Shown: positions 1 through 8,516 of the stretch, piece by piece
Numbering within the stretch: the stretch's first letter is position 1
How the letters are laid out: each line of letters begins with the position of its first letter
From: an uncultured Leucobacter sp.
Lineage (GTDB): Bacteria; Actinomycetota; Actinomycetes; Actinomycetales; Microbacteriaceae
NCBI GenBank assembly: GCA_937967375.1
Contig: CALCJF010000086.1
Location: 1-25,178 of the forward strand
Direction of reading: 5' to 3'
DNA length: 25,178 nt
The notes under the pieces: generated by a model
The model's input: only the letters and a program-made list of their open reading frames with translations
Told to the model about the DNA's origin: nothing
Database searches by the model: none
Translations under genes and position numbers: made by a program

Positions 1-82
1 CGTGCTCACGAGCGAGCAACGAGCCACTCCCATCATCAACGCGGGATCTCTCTACTAGGCAGCCGTTCACTCACGAACAGTC

Positions 83-355
83 ATGACCACCGAACAGCCA
101 GACGAACAGCCCACACCCGAGGCCAGCCTGACCTCGGGTGTGGGCGCGACGAGCCGCAGTGGCAACGCGAGAAAGCAGCTGCTGTTGCGACTTGATCCCG
201 CAGTGCACGCGGCGCTCGCGAAGTGGGCGGCAGACGATCTGCGCTCGGTGAACGCGCAGATCGAAGTGCTGCTCCGGCGCGCCCTGATCGAGGCCGGACG
301 AGACCCGCGCCCGCAGCCAATGCGAGGGCGCGGCAGGCCACCCCGCGAAGAGTGA
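83..355 (+). CDS. Arc/RHH-type small DNA-binding protein
   Basis: A 90-residue protein. Residues 1-28 are polar and probably disordered. Residues about 30-73 look like an Arc/MetJ-type ribbon-helix-helix domain: a beta strand (KQLLLRLDP), then two helices (VHAALAKWAADDLRS and NAQIEVLLRRALIEAG). The tail is rich in Arg and Pro (RGRGRPPREE) and could add non-specific DNA contacts. Such proteins bind DNA as dimers and are often called HicB-like or antitoxin-like, but no toxin gene is visible downstream, where the next gene (cydC) converges after a 10-bp gap; upstream lies outside the window. No good Shine-Dalgarno sequence precedes the ATG, so the start is only likely. The target is unknown. Confidence 0.75.
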   Translation: MTTEQPDEQPTPEASLTSGVGATSRSGNARKQLLLRLDPAVHAALAKWAADDLRSVNAQIEVLLRRALIEAGRDPRPQPMRGRGRPPREE

Positions 356-365
356 CAAGCCGCCG

Positions 366-2039
366 CTACAGCGCGAGGTGAGAAACCGCGATGCCCTCTG
401 GCAGCTCAGTATGCGTAATCAGCACGATCGCGCGATCGGCGGGCAGCGCGTCAAGCATCTCGATGAGCAGCCGGTCAGCGAGCTGGCGGTCGACTCCCGC
501 CGTCGGCTCGTCAAGAATCACCACGGGAAAATCTGCGAGCAGCGCCCTTGCGAGCGCGATGCGCTGCGCCTGACCGCCTGACACGAGCGCGCCACGCTCG
601 CCGACGCGGGCGTCAAGGCCGCCCCGCTCCCGCACCCAATCACCAAGGCCAACACGCTCGAGCACGGCGAGCAGCTTGTCGTCACTCGCAGTGTCGCGGG
701 CAAACTTGAGGTTCTGCCTGATGTCGGCATCGAAGAGGTGAGGTTGCTGCTCGATGAGCCCGACGAAGCCGCGCAGCTGATGCGCAGACAACTCGCGGGA
801 CTCGACACCACCCACGCAGTACGAGCCCTCATAGTCGAGCAACCGCACGAGGGCGAGCGCGAGCGTCGATTTGCCCGCGCCGCTCTCACCGGTGATGACC
901 AGGGTCTCGCCTGCCCGCACATCGAAGCTGACGTCAACAACGGCCGGCACCTCGGCGCCCGGGTGGCGCACCGAGAGCGCGCGCGCCGAGAGCAGCGATG
1001 CCGCGGGCACGGGCCAGAGCTCCACAGGCTGGGCGGCGGGCACGCTATCGTCGGGAATCTCTCGCGGCAGCGGCGAATCGGTGAGCTCGGCGACCCGCTC
1101 TGCGCTCGCGAGCACCGTGCGGCGGGCGACGAGCGCGGCGGGCACCTGGGCGAACACCTCGAACACCGCTGCCGGCACGATCACCGCGGCCGCGAACAGT
1201 GGGGCGCTGAGGCCGGCAGCGCCAGCTTCAAGCGCGGGCGCAAGCGCGAGCAACACGAGCACCGAGGCGATGCCCGATGCGCACGAGAGCAGCGCCGCGG
1301 TGAGGCCAGCCGACCGCACCCGCGTCGCCCCGACGTCAGCGAGTCGCTGTTCTGCGTCGGCGATGCGCCGGCGCTGGATCGCCGTGGCGTCGAAGGCCGC
1401 AAGTACCTCGGCTGCGGAGAATCGTTCGAGCAGCGCGTCGTTCAGATCTGCGCGGGCCTGCGACAGGGCGCGGTCGCTTGCAGCAGAGACTCGCGCTGAA
1501 AGCCAAGCCGACAGCGAGCCAGAGACGAGAAGCAGTAATGCCAGGATCAGCGCTGCGAGCGGCGAGATGAGCGCGAGCACCGCGACGCTGAGCAGCACGA
1601 CGATCGAGCTTACGATGAGCGGCTGCCGCACTCTCAAGGGCTCGTCTTGGAGCTGGTCGACGTCGTCGACGAAAGCGCTGAGCACGTCGCCGCGACGCTG
1701 AGACTCGATCGCGCCCGGCACACGCGGCACGAGCACCTCGAAGGTGCTCGCTCGCAACACCGCGAGCTGAGTAAGGGCGGCATCATGGCTCGCGAGACGT
1801 TCGGCATAGCGAAATGCCGCGCGACCGATCGCAAATGCACGCACCCCGACGATAGCGAAGCTCAGGTGCAGAATCGGCGGCTGCTCCCCCGCGCGCACGA
1901 TCAGCCACATGCTGAGCCCGAGCAGCCCGACAACACAGAGGTCGGCGAGCACGCCGAGCGTCAGACCAAAGGTCGATCGGCGCGAAGGCGGCACCGCCCG
2001 TCGAATGACCGCGCGCAGTTGCGGCGGTGACACGCTCAT
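366..2039 (-). CDS. cydC: CydC, ABC transporter subunit for cytochrome bd assembly
   Basis: One half of the heterodimeric CydDC ABC exporter, needed to assemble cytochrome bd. In E. coli it has been linked to cysteine/glutathione export and heme handling. The 557-residue protein has an N-terminal membrane domain (about 1-310, hydrophobic helices starting SRRSTFGLTLGVLADL) and a C-terminal ATPase domain. Walker A is GESGAGKST (from about residue 384), the ABC signature is VSGGQAQRI (about 486) and Walker B is VVILDEP (about 506). Its ATG overlaps the cydD stop as ATGA, so translation is coupled to cydD. It is the last gene of the leftward cluster. The assignment to CydC rather than a generic exporter rests on position after cydA, cydB and cydD. 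Confidence 0.93.
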   Translation of the reverse strand: MSVSPPQLRAVIRRAVPPSRRSTFGLTLGVLADLCVVGLLGLSMWLIVRAGEQPPILHLSFAIVGVRAFAIGRAAFRYAERLASHDAALTQLAVLRASTFEVLVPRVPGAIESQRRGDVLSAFVDDVDQLQDEPLRVRQPLIVSSIVVLLSVAVLALISPLAALILALLLLVSGSLSAWLSARVSAASDRALSQARADLNDALLERFSAAEVLAAFDATAIQRRRIADAEQRLADVGATRVRSAGLTAALLSCASGIASVLVLLALAPALEAGAAGLSAPLFAAAVIVPAAVFEVFAQVPAALVARRTVLASAERVAELTDSPLPREIPDDSVPAAQPVELWPVPAASLLSARALSVRHPGAEVPAVVDVSFDVRAGETLVITGESGAGKSTLALALVRLLDYEGSYCVGGVESRELSAHQLRGFVGLIEQQPHLFDADIRQNLKFARDTASDDKLLAVLERVGLGDWVRERGGLDARVGERGALVSGGQAQRIALARALLADFPVVILDEPTAGVDRQLADRLLIEMLDALPADRAIVLITHTELPEGIAVSHLAL

Positions 2040-3697
2040 GCTGCCTCCCCGAGTCGCACGACGCGATCAGCGCTCTCGATGAGCGCTGGCCGGTGACTGA
2101 TCAGCAGCACCGCGCGACCGCCGCGAGCCTCTTCTCGCAGCACCCAAGCGACACGAGCCTCGCTCTGCGCGTCGAGCGCCGAGCTCGGCTCATCGAGCAC
2201 GAGCGCGGCGGCGTCGGTGCGCCATGCCCGGTACAGCGCCCTCGCGATGGCAACCCGCTGCGCCTGGCCGCCCGAGAGGCCCGCGCCCTGCGCGCCGAGT
2301 TCGCGCTCACCGGCGATATGTTCGAGGCCGACCGCGTCGAGCGCTCGCCGCACCATAAGGGTGTCTGCCGCGTCGTCGCCGAGCGCGACGTTCTCGGCGA
2401 CGCTGCCCTGCAGCAAGCCAGGGCGCTGCCCCACCCAGGCGAGCGTGTCAGGGCGGCTGAGCGATCCTCGCGTCAAAGAAACAAAACCGAGCAGAGCTGA
2501 AACCAGCGAGCTCTTGCCCGCCCCCGACGGCCCAACAAGTGCGACGATCTCGCCCGGCCGCACTTCGAAAGAAATCGGCCCGATGGTGTGTGCCCCTCGA
2601 GCGACCTCGGCCGTCTCGAACGCGATCTCGGGAGTGGTGGGGCTTTCGACCGAAGTCCGCGAAGAGGCGACGGGCGCATCCTCAGACGGGAGCTCGATGA
2701 TCCCGAAGACCTGCTCGGCCGCCGCGAGCCCCTCGGTCGATGCGTGAAACGCCGTGCCTACCGCGCGAATGGGAATGAACGCCTCTGGCAGCAACAGTAG
2801 CACGAAGAGCCCGAGCGCGAGCGAGAACTCGCCGCCCACCAGGCGGGTGCCGACAGTCACCGCAACCAGAGCGATCGAAAAGGTACCCGCGAGGTCGAGC
2901 ACGAAACCCGAGAGAAAGGTCACGCGAAGCACCTGCATCGTGCGGCTGCGATACTCACCGGTCTCGCGAGTGATGCGCTGCACCTGCCTGGCCTCGCGGC
3001 GAAAGATCTTGAGCGTGGTGAGGCCCTCGACCACGTCGAGAAACGAATGCGACAGGTGCTGCAGCTGCTGCCACTGCTTCTGCTGCACGCCGCGCGTCGC
3101 GAGCCCGATGAGCACCATGAACACCGGGATCACGGGGAACACGATCACCACGACAAGGCCGCTCAGCGGGTCGGCGAGCAGCACCGCGAGCACCAACAGC
3201 GGAGTGGCGCAGAACGTCATGATGAGTTGCGGCAGATAGCCGGAGAAATAGCCGTCGAGCGCGTCCAGGCCGCGGCCGAGCACCGTCGCCGCGTTGACGT
3301 CTGAGCCTGAGGCGAGCGCATCCGGGGAGCGCGAATCGAGGGCGTCGAGCGCCGCCGCACGCAGTTGCGCCTTCACGCGCACCGCGCCCCGCGCGGCGAG
3401 CACATCCATCGCCCAACCCGAGGTTGAGCGCACGAGCAGAGCGACGAGAGCCGCGGCAACGAGCCACGGCAGCGAAGCCACTGAATACGCGGCTTCGGCG
3501 AGGCGACCGTCTTCGCCCCCCGCTGCGCGAATGGTCTCGCCGAGTGCGGGCAGCACCAGCACGGTGATCGCCTGTGCGATGCACCAGCACCAGGTGATGA
3601 CCGCAAGAGTGCGCAAGATGCCGAAGAGCCCCCCGAGCCCGAGAACGGTGCGTGCACCGCGCGCGTAGCGCAAGAGTCTCGGGTCGAGGGGCTTCAT
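2036..3697 (-). CDS. cydD: CydD, ABC transporter subunit for cytochrome bd assembly
   Basis: Partner of CydC in the inner-membrane ABC exporter for cytochrome bd maturation. The 553-residue protein has an N-terminal transmembrane domain (about 20-310; segments such as TVLGLGGLFGILRTLAVITW and GLVVVIVFPVIPVFMVLIGL) followed by an ATPase domain. Walker A is GPSGAGKSS (about 389), the signature is LSGGQ (about 474) and Walker B is ALVLDEPSSALD. The cydB stop lies 41 bp upstream. The ATG at 3697 has no Shine-Dalgarno sequence but follows a TACAAT box with a 7-nt gap, which suggests a leaderless internal promoter, so cydDC may be transcribed apart from cydAB. Its end overlaps cydC by 4 bp. Confidence 0.94.
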   Translation of the reverse strand: MKPLDPRLLRYARGARTVLGLGGLFGILRTLAVITWCWCIAQAITVLVLPALGETIRAAGGEDGRLAEAAYSVASLPWLVAAALVALLVRSTSGWAMDVLAARGAVRVKAQLRAAALDALDSRSPDALASGSDVNAATVLGRGLDALDGYFSGYLPQLIMTFCATPLLVLAVLLADPLSGLVVVIVFPVIPVFMVLIGLATRGVQQKQWQQLQHLSHSFLDVVEGLTTLKIFRREARQVQRITRETGEYRSRTMQVLRVTFLSGFVLDLAGTFSIALVAVTVGTRLVGGEFSLALGLFVLLLLPEAFIPIRAVGTAFHASTEGLAAAEQVFGIIELPSEDAPVASSRTSVESPTTPEIAFETAEVARGAHTIGPISFEVRPGEIVALVGPSGAGKSSLVSALLGFVSLTRGSLSRPDTLAWVGQRPGLLQGSVAENVALGDDAADTLMVRRALDAVGLEHIAGERELGAQGAGLSGGQAQRVAIARALYRAWRTDAAALVLDEPSSALDAQSEARVAWVLREEARGGRAVLLISHRPALIESADRVVRLGEAA

Positions 3698-3704
3698 CAG
3701 ATCT

Positions 3705-3710
3705 ATTGTA
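3705..3710 (-). promoter_or_regulatory. Leaderless -10 box of cydD
   Basis: On the minus strand TACAAT is followed by exactly 7 nt (3698-3704) and then the cydD ATG. This fits the TANNNT rule for leaderless actinobacterial transcripts whose first base is the start codon. No convincing -35 is seen. It would allow cydDC expression independent of the cydA promoter. Confidence 0.55.
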
Positions 3711-3738
3711 GGTGGGACTCAGTTACGAGGCAGACGCG

Positions 3739-4794
3739 CTACGCGGTGACAGCCGCGTGCTCATCTTCGTGGTCGTGGGCCAAGATCTGCTCGCGAGAGA
3801 GCCGCTTTCTGAAGATCCAGTACGTCCACGCCTGATACGCCAGCACGAGCGGCAACGTGAAGCCCGCCACCCAGGTCATGAGTTCGAGGGTCTTCTGCGA
3901 GCTCGCCGCACCCTGAATGCTCATCGAGTACGCCGCATCGATGCTCGAGATCATCAGGTACGGAAAGAGCGCCATGAAGATTGCGAGCAGCGCGAACGCG
4001 ATCGTCGCCGCGTTGAAGGTGAACGCCCAGCCCTCGCGGCCCGCAAGGTTGCTCACGAAACCGATCACGAGCGCGAGTGCGGCGAGCACAGAAAGCGTCA
4101 GCACCGCGACAAAGTTCGGCTCGTCCGCGCGCAGCAGCACCGTCCACAGCAAGAAGCCTGCGGCGACGAGGATCGTCACGGCCCCGATCTTCGTGGCGAG
4201 CGAGCGGGCCCGCGCCCGCATTTCTCCCGTGGTCTTCAGCGCAATGAACACGAGCCCGTGCACGAAGCAGAGCAGCGTCACCGCGAGCCCGCCGAGCAGG
4301 CCGTAGGGATTCAGCAGCGTCAACAGGGAGCCGGTGTAGACCCAGCCGCCCGTCTCGAGCGGCACGATCGGCAACCCCTGCACGAGGTTCGCGAACGCGG
4401 TGCCCCAAAGAAAAGGCGGCAATAGCGAGCCCCAGAAGATGAAGCGATCGAACCACCCCGTCCACCGCGGCCCCTTTCCCTGATGCCGAAACTCGAACGA
4501 GACTCCGCGCAGAATGAGCGCAACGAGAATCAGCAGCAACGCGAGGTAAAGCCCCGAGAACATTGTCGCGTACCACTCGGGAAATGCTGCGAAGAGGCAG
4601 GCGCCGGCGACGATGAGCCAGGTCTCATTGAGGTCCCAGACCGGGCCGATCGTATTGATGATGAGTCGGCGATCAACGTTGTCTTTGCCAAGAAACGGTA
4701 GCGCCATGCCGACACCGAAGTCGAACCCGTCGAGTACGAAGTAGCCGATTAGCAGCACGCCGACGAGCAAGAACCAGATAAGTGTGAGATCCAT
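3739..4794 (-). CDS. cydB: Cytochrome bd ubiquinol/menaquinol oxidase subunit II (CydB)
   Basis: Second membrane subunit of cytochrome bd oxidase, which reduces oxygen to water with electrons from quinol and works at low oxygen. The 351-residue protein begins with the family-typical MDLTLIWFLLVGVLLIGYFVLDGFDFGVG block (residues 1-29) and continues with NTIGPVWDLNETWLIVAGA near 47-65. About eight or nine hydrophobic helices follow. A Shine-Dalgarno sequence GGAAGG lies 7 nt before the ATG. The cydA stop is only 12 bp upstream, so the two are co-transcribed. The length is normal for CydB, and the charged C-terminus (HDHEDEH) may face the cytoplasm. Confidence 0.96.
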   Translation of the reverse strand: MDLTLIWFLLVGVLLIGYFVLDGFDFGVGMALPFLGKDNVDRRLIINTIGPVWDLNETWLIVAGACLFAAFPEWYATMFSGLYLALLLILVALILRGVSFEFRHQGKGPRWTGWFDRFIFWGSLLPPFLWGTAFANLVQGLPIVPLETGGWVYTGSLLTLLNPYGLLGGLAVTLLCFVHGLVFIALKTTGEMRARARSLATKIGAVTILVAAGFLLWTVLLRADEPNFVAVLTLSVLAALALVIGFVSNLAGREGWAFTFNAATIAFALLAIFMALFPYLMISSIDAAYSMSIQGAASSQKTLELMTWVAGFTLPLVLAYQAWTYWIFRKRLSREQILAHDHEDEHAAVTA

Positions 4795-4806
4795 TTTGGG
4801 GCCTTC

Positions 4807-6297
<1,491 letters not shown>

Positions 6298-6314
6298 ATG
6301 GGACGCACTCCCAT
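6298..6314 (-). promoter_or_regulatory. Hairpin abutting the cydA start codon
   Basis: In the cydA mRNA a 6-bp perfect stem (AUGGGA/UCCCAU, loop of 5) ends directly at the GUG start at 6297. It contains most of the only Shine-Dalgarno-like sequence, GGGAG. If formed it would hide the ribosome binding site. It could be a translational control element, or a sign that the true start is the ATG at 6282. Confidence 0.4.
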
Positions 6315-6352
6315 AGTGAGCTCCGGCGAGGGCTGGTAATACCCTTCGGATC

Positions 6353-6369
6353 TACCGGTTTTTACCGGT
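6353..6369. promoter_or_regulatory. Candidate operator: paired TACCGGT in the cydA leader
   Basis: TACCGGT occurs at 6353-6359 and 6363-6369, exactly 10 bp (one helical turn) apart, joined by a T-run. ACCGGT is itself a palindrome. The pair lies just downstream of the best -10 candidate for cydA, where a repressor could block transcription. The regulator is unknown. Confidence 0.4.
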
Positions 6370-6379
6370 CATCAGCAAT

Positions 6380-6385
6380 TTTATA
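6380..6385 (-). promoter_or_regulatory. Candidate -10 box of the cyd cluster
   Basis: TATAAA on the minus strand stands in an AT-rich stretch that is unusual for this GC-rich window. A weak TTCGCC lies 16 nt upstream as a possible -35. Transcription would start near 6373 and leave a 5' leader of about 75 nt containing the TACCGGT pair and the start-codon hairpin. Confidence 0.35.
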
Positions 6386-6420
6386 TTCATTTGCGAAGCC
6401 TGGCGAATCAGTCTTGACGT

Positions 6421-6464
6421 GAAGTGAAACCTTATTTGCCACGAAGTGAAACCTCATTCGTGGC
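6421..6464. repeat. Tandem GAAGTGAAACCT pair and overlapping inverted repeat
   Basis: GAAGTGAAACCT(T/C)ATT is present at 6421-6436 and 6443-6458, a 22-bp step (two helical turns). Overlapping the second copy is a perfect 8-bp inverted repeat, GCCACGAA at 6438-6445 and TTCGTGGC at 6457-6464. It lies between the divergent cydA and app1 genes and may be a regulator binding region. Confidence 0.45.
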
Positions 6465-6512
6465 GAAGCAAGTTCTGGGGCGAGGATCGACGGGCCCGCT
6501 CCCAGGCTCCCC

Positions 6513-6518
6513 TAGACT
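6513..6518 (+). promoter_or_regulatory. Leaderless -10 box of the App1-type gene
   Basis: TAGACT is followed by 6 nt and the GTG start at 6525; no Shine-Dalgarno is present. The same TAGACT plus 6 nt plus GTGACG arrangement recurs before the MFS gene at 22885. Confidence 0.55.
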
Positions 6519-6524
6519 GGTCAG

Positions 6525-7604
6525 GTGACGGAAGCCAGACAACCCGACAGTCGCCCGAAGTTTGCGGCGCGACTCGATGATTGGGTGCATCGCTTTCGTG
6601 AGCGCCGCGTCGTGAAGCGAGGCCGCACCCCTGGCGTGATCCCGTATATCGGGTACGGCTCGACCGAGTGGGTGCGCGTGCTTGGCAGGGTGCTGTATTT
6701 ACCGGATGCAGAACCCCTTGATGCCACGGCACCAGACGAGTCGCTTCGCCCGGTCGTGGCCCAGGTCGCCCGGGTGCGCGGTTGGCGTAGTTTTACCAGC
6801 GTGCACGTGCCCTATTCGCCCGTGCGCGTGTTGATCGACGGCGAGCCCATCACCGAGGTCGCCTCCGACCGCGGCGGGGTAATCGATCACGTAGTGCCCG
6901 TAAAGCTTTCGCCGGGCTGGCACACCATCACCCTGGAGGCGGGCGGGGCGGGCTCGGCGCGCGCCGAGGCAGCGCACGCCCCCGTGTATGTCGCCGATCC
7001 CGCCGCCCACTTCGGGCTGCTCAGCGATGTCGACGACACCATCTTGAACACGGCACTGCCGAAACCACTGGTTGCGGCCTGGAACAGCTTCGTGCTCGAT
7101 GAGCACGCGCGCACCTCGACGCCCGGTATGCCGGTGCTCTACGACCACCTGCTCGCAAAGCATCCCGGCTCCCCCGTGATCTACCTCTCGACTGGCGCAT
7201 GGAACGTTGCGCCCGCACTGAGTCGTTTTCTCGAGCGAAACCTGTACCCGATGGGTTCTCTGCTGCTCACCGACTGGGGGCCGACCACCGATCGATGGTT
7301 CCGCAGCGGCAAGGAGCACAAGACGCGCGAGCTCTCCCGCCTCGCTCGCGAGTTTCCCGATGTGAAGTGGGTGCTCGTCGGCGACGACGGGCAGCACGAC
7401 GAAGAGCTCTATCAGCGCTTCGCCACCGCGCACCCCGAGAACGTCGCCGCAGTGCTGATTCGGCAACTGTCTGTCGGCCAGGCGGTGCTCGCCGGCGGGC
7501 GCTCGAAGGCGAGGCTGCAGCGCAGCGTCAGCGGCGTTCCCTGGATCTACGGGCCGGATGGAGCCACGCTGCACCAGGAACTACGCAACCTCGGCATCCT
7601 GTAG
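6525..7604 (+). CDS. App1-family (DUF2183) phosphatase-domain protein
   Basis: A 359-residue protein of the DUF2183/App1 family. Its catalytic domain is HAD-like; the yeast member is a Mg2+-dependent phosphatidate phosphatase, but substrates of bacterial members are largely unknown. The HAD nucleophile motif is DVDDT at 168-172 (D168, D170), a second motif is STGAWN from S222, and VGDDGQHDEE near 285-294 is the probable acidic Mg2+ site. Residues 1-150 form an N-terminal domain with beta-rich features (VRVLIDGEPITEVASDRGG) that could bind the substrate. No signal peptide or membrane helix is seen, so it is probably cytoplasmic. The GTG start is chosen for its leaderless promoter spacing. It is monocistronic and convergent with yceI. 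Confidence 0.85.
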   Translation: MTEARQPDSRPKFAARLDDWVHRFRERRVVKRGRTPGVIPYIGYGSTEWVRVLGRVLYLPDAEPLDATAPDESLRPVVAQVARVRGWRSFTSVHVPYSPVRVLIDGEPITEVASDRGGVIDHVVPVKLSPGWHTITLEAGGAGSARAEAAHAPVYVADPAAHFGLLSDVDDTILNTALPKPLVAAWNSFVLDEHARTSTPGMPVLYDHLLAKHPGSPVIYLSTGAWNVAPALSRFLERNLYPMGSLLLTDWGPTTDRWFRSGKEHKTRELSRLAREFPDVKWVLVGDDGQHDEELYQRFATAHPENVAAVLIRQLSVGQAVLAGGRSKARLQRSVSGVPWIYGPDGATLHQELRNLGIL

Positions 7605-7617
7605 AAGCGTTGCTCTA

Positions 7618-7689
7618 TCTTGTGGTTTGCGGGTCACAAACCACATCTAAACCCGGCTTTAGCCACAGTATGTGACCCGCGAACCAAGA
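7618..7689. repeat. Nested, mutually exclusive inverted repeats
   Basis: Arm GGTTTGCGGGTCACA at 7624-7638 pairs with TGTGACCCGCGAACC at 7671-7685 with a single G-T wobble; a further TCTT/AAGA (7618-7621, 7686-7689) extends it past a 2-nt bulge. The left arm also belongs to a competing local hairpin, TGTGGTTT at 7621-7628 with AAACCACA at 7638-7645. Between them is a small GGCT/AGCC hairpin at 7655-7664. It lies 13 bp after the App1-type gene. It could be a small REP/MITE-like element or a structured RNA. No target-site duplication is seen. Confidence 0.6.
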
Positions 7690-7746
7690 CGACCCCAGCA
7701 GCGCAGAAGAAACAGCGTGCGCAAATACTAGAGTACGCAGACGCAG

Positions 7747-7777
7747 AAAAGGGGCGGTGTTTCCACCGCCCCTTTTT
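7747..7777. terminator. Bidirectional Rho-independent terminator
   Basis: A perfect 13-bp stem (7747-7759 with 7764-7776) closes a TTTC loop. It starts with AAAA and ends with TTTTT, so it can serve both the App1-type gene and the convergent yceI. A second stem, TTTCGCGC/GCGCGAAA at 7775-7796, overlaps its end on the yceI side. Confidence 0.93.
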
Positions 7778-7805
7778 CGCGCCTGCCCGCGCGAAAGATC
7801 TCTGG

Positions 7806-8366
7806 CTACGAAGCGTTGAGAGCCGCCTGCACGTCAAGCGTGATGGTGACGTCGCTACCGAGCAGCAGGCCGCCGGTCTCGAGCGGAGCGTTCCACTGGA
7901 TGCCGAAGTCCTCGCGCTTCACCACAGTCTTCGCGGTGAAACCTGCCTTGTAGTTGCCGTACGCGTCGGCGCCGAAGCCACCGAACTCGAAGTCAAAGGT
8001 GACGGGCTTGGTCACGCCGCGCAGGGTGAGCTCACCGTCGACAGCGAAATCGCTGCCAACCTGGCGCACGCCGGTGCTCTTGAAGGTGAACTCAGGGAAC
8101 TCGTCGGCGGCGAAGAAGTCGCCGGTGCGCAGGTGGCCATCGCGGTCAGCCTGGTTGGTGTTGATCGATGCGACCTCGACAGTTGCGTCGACGGTCGAGT
8201 CGAGCGGGTTCTCAGCAGTGACGAAAGTACCCGCGAAGCGTTCGAATTTGCCCTTGACCTTGCTGATTGCGAGGTGGCGAACCGAGAAGCCGACCTCGGT
8301 GTGGGTGGGGTCGATGGTCCAGGTACCGGTGCGGTAGCCGGGGATCTGCTCAGCGGTGATGGTCAT
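7806..8366 (-). CDS. YceI-family lipocalin-like protein
   Basis: A 186-residue protein of the YceI family, beta-barrel proteins that bind polyisoprenoid lipids such as isoprenoid quinones. Family signatures are WTIDPTHTEVGFSVRHLAISKVKGKF near 16-41, a GDFFAADEFPEFTFKS block and VDGELTLRGVTKPVTFDFEF. There is no signal peptide, so unlike E. coli YceI it is predicted to be cytoplasmic. The start is supported by a Shine-Dalgarno GGAGG 5 nt before the ATG. The promoter carries a palindrome of MarR-operator type, so it is probably induced by a small molecule or stress. The physiological ligand is not known here. Confidence 0.9.
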   Translation of the reverse strand: MTITAEQIPGYRTGTWTIDPTHTEVGFSVRHLAISKVKGKFERFAGTFVTAENPLDSTVDATVEVASINTNQADRDGHLRTGDFFAADEFPEFTFKSTGVRQVGSDFAVDGELTLRGVTKPVTFDFEFGGFGADAYGNYKAGFTAKTVVKREDFGIQWNAPLETGGLLLGSDVTITLDVQAALNAS

Positions 8367-8414
8367 GTCTGCCTCCGTTAGATGCGGGATTTGATTGATG
8401 TTTCAACTAAATTC

Positions 8415-8448
8415 AATGTATCAGAGAATTACTTGAAGCCGCAAGTAA
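8415..8448 (-). promoter_or_regulatory. yceI promoter with palindromic operator
   Basis: On the minus strand TTGCGG (8439-8444) and TACATT (8415-8420) are separated by 18 nt. A perfect inverted repeat TTACTTG/CAAGTAA with a 6-nt spacer (8429-8448) covers the -35 box and part of the spacer, the position for a repressor. The shape resembles MarR-family operators. The regulator is not encoded next to yceI. Confidence 0.5.
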
Positions 8449-8516
8449 ATTTTCAATGACTTCTGCGCGGGCGCGTCACACGCCGACATATGAGCCGCCG
8501 AAACGCATGCGGAAGC

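Noticed and set aside
83..355. A toxin-antitoxin module including the RHH protein
   Set aside because: No toxin gene lies in the visible neighbourhood and the downstream gene is convergent cydC; upstream sequence is outside the window.
738..1499. Long plus-strand reading frames (253 and 276 codons) inside cydC
   Set aside because: They run antisense to a clear ABC subunit gene, are Arg/Ala-rich low-complexity translations and have no domain; they are frame shadows of GC-rich coding DNA.
6353..6458. CRISPR-like or integron repeat array in the cydA/app1 gap
   Set aside because: Only two copies of each short repeat, with spacings of one and two helical turns, which fits operators rather than an array.
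6699..7574. 291-codon minus-strand frame opposite the App1-type gene
   Set aside because: The plus strand carries an intact family protein with catalytic motifs and a promoter; the antisense product shows no motif.
7618..7689. Insertion sequence
   Set aside because: No transposase frame, only about 72 bp, and no target-site duplication at its ends; kept as an unexplained repeat.
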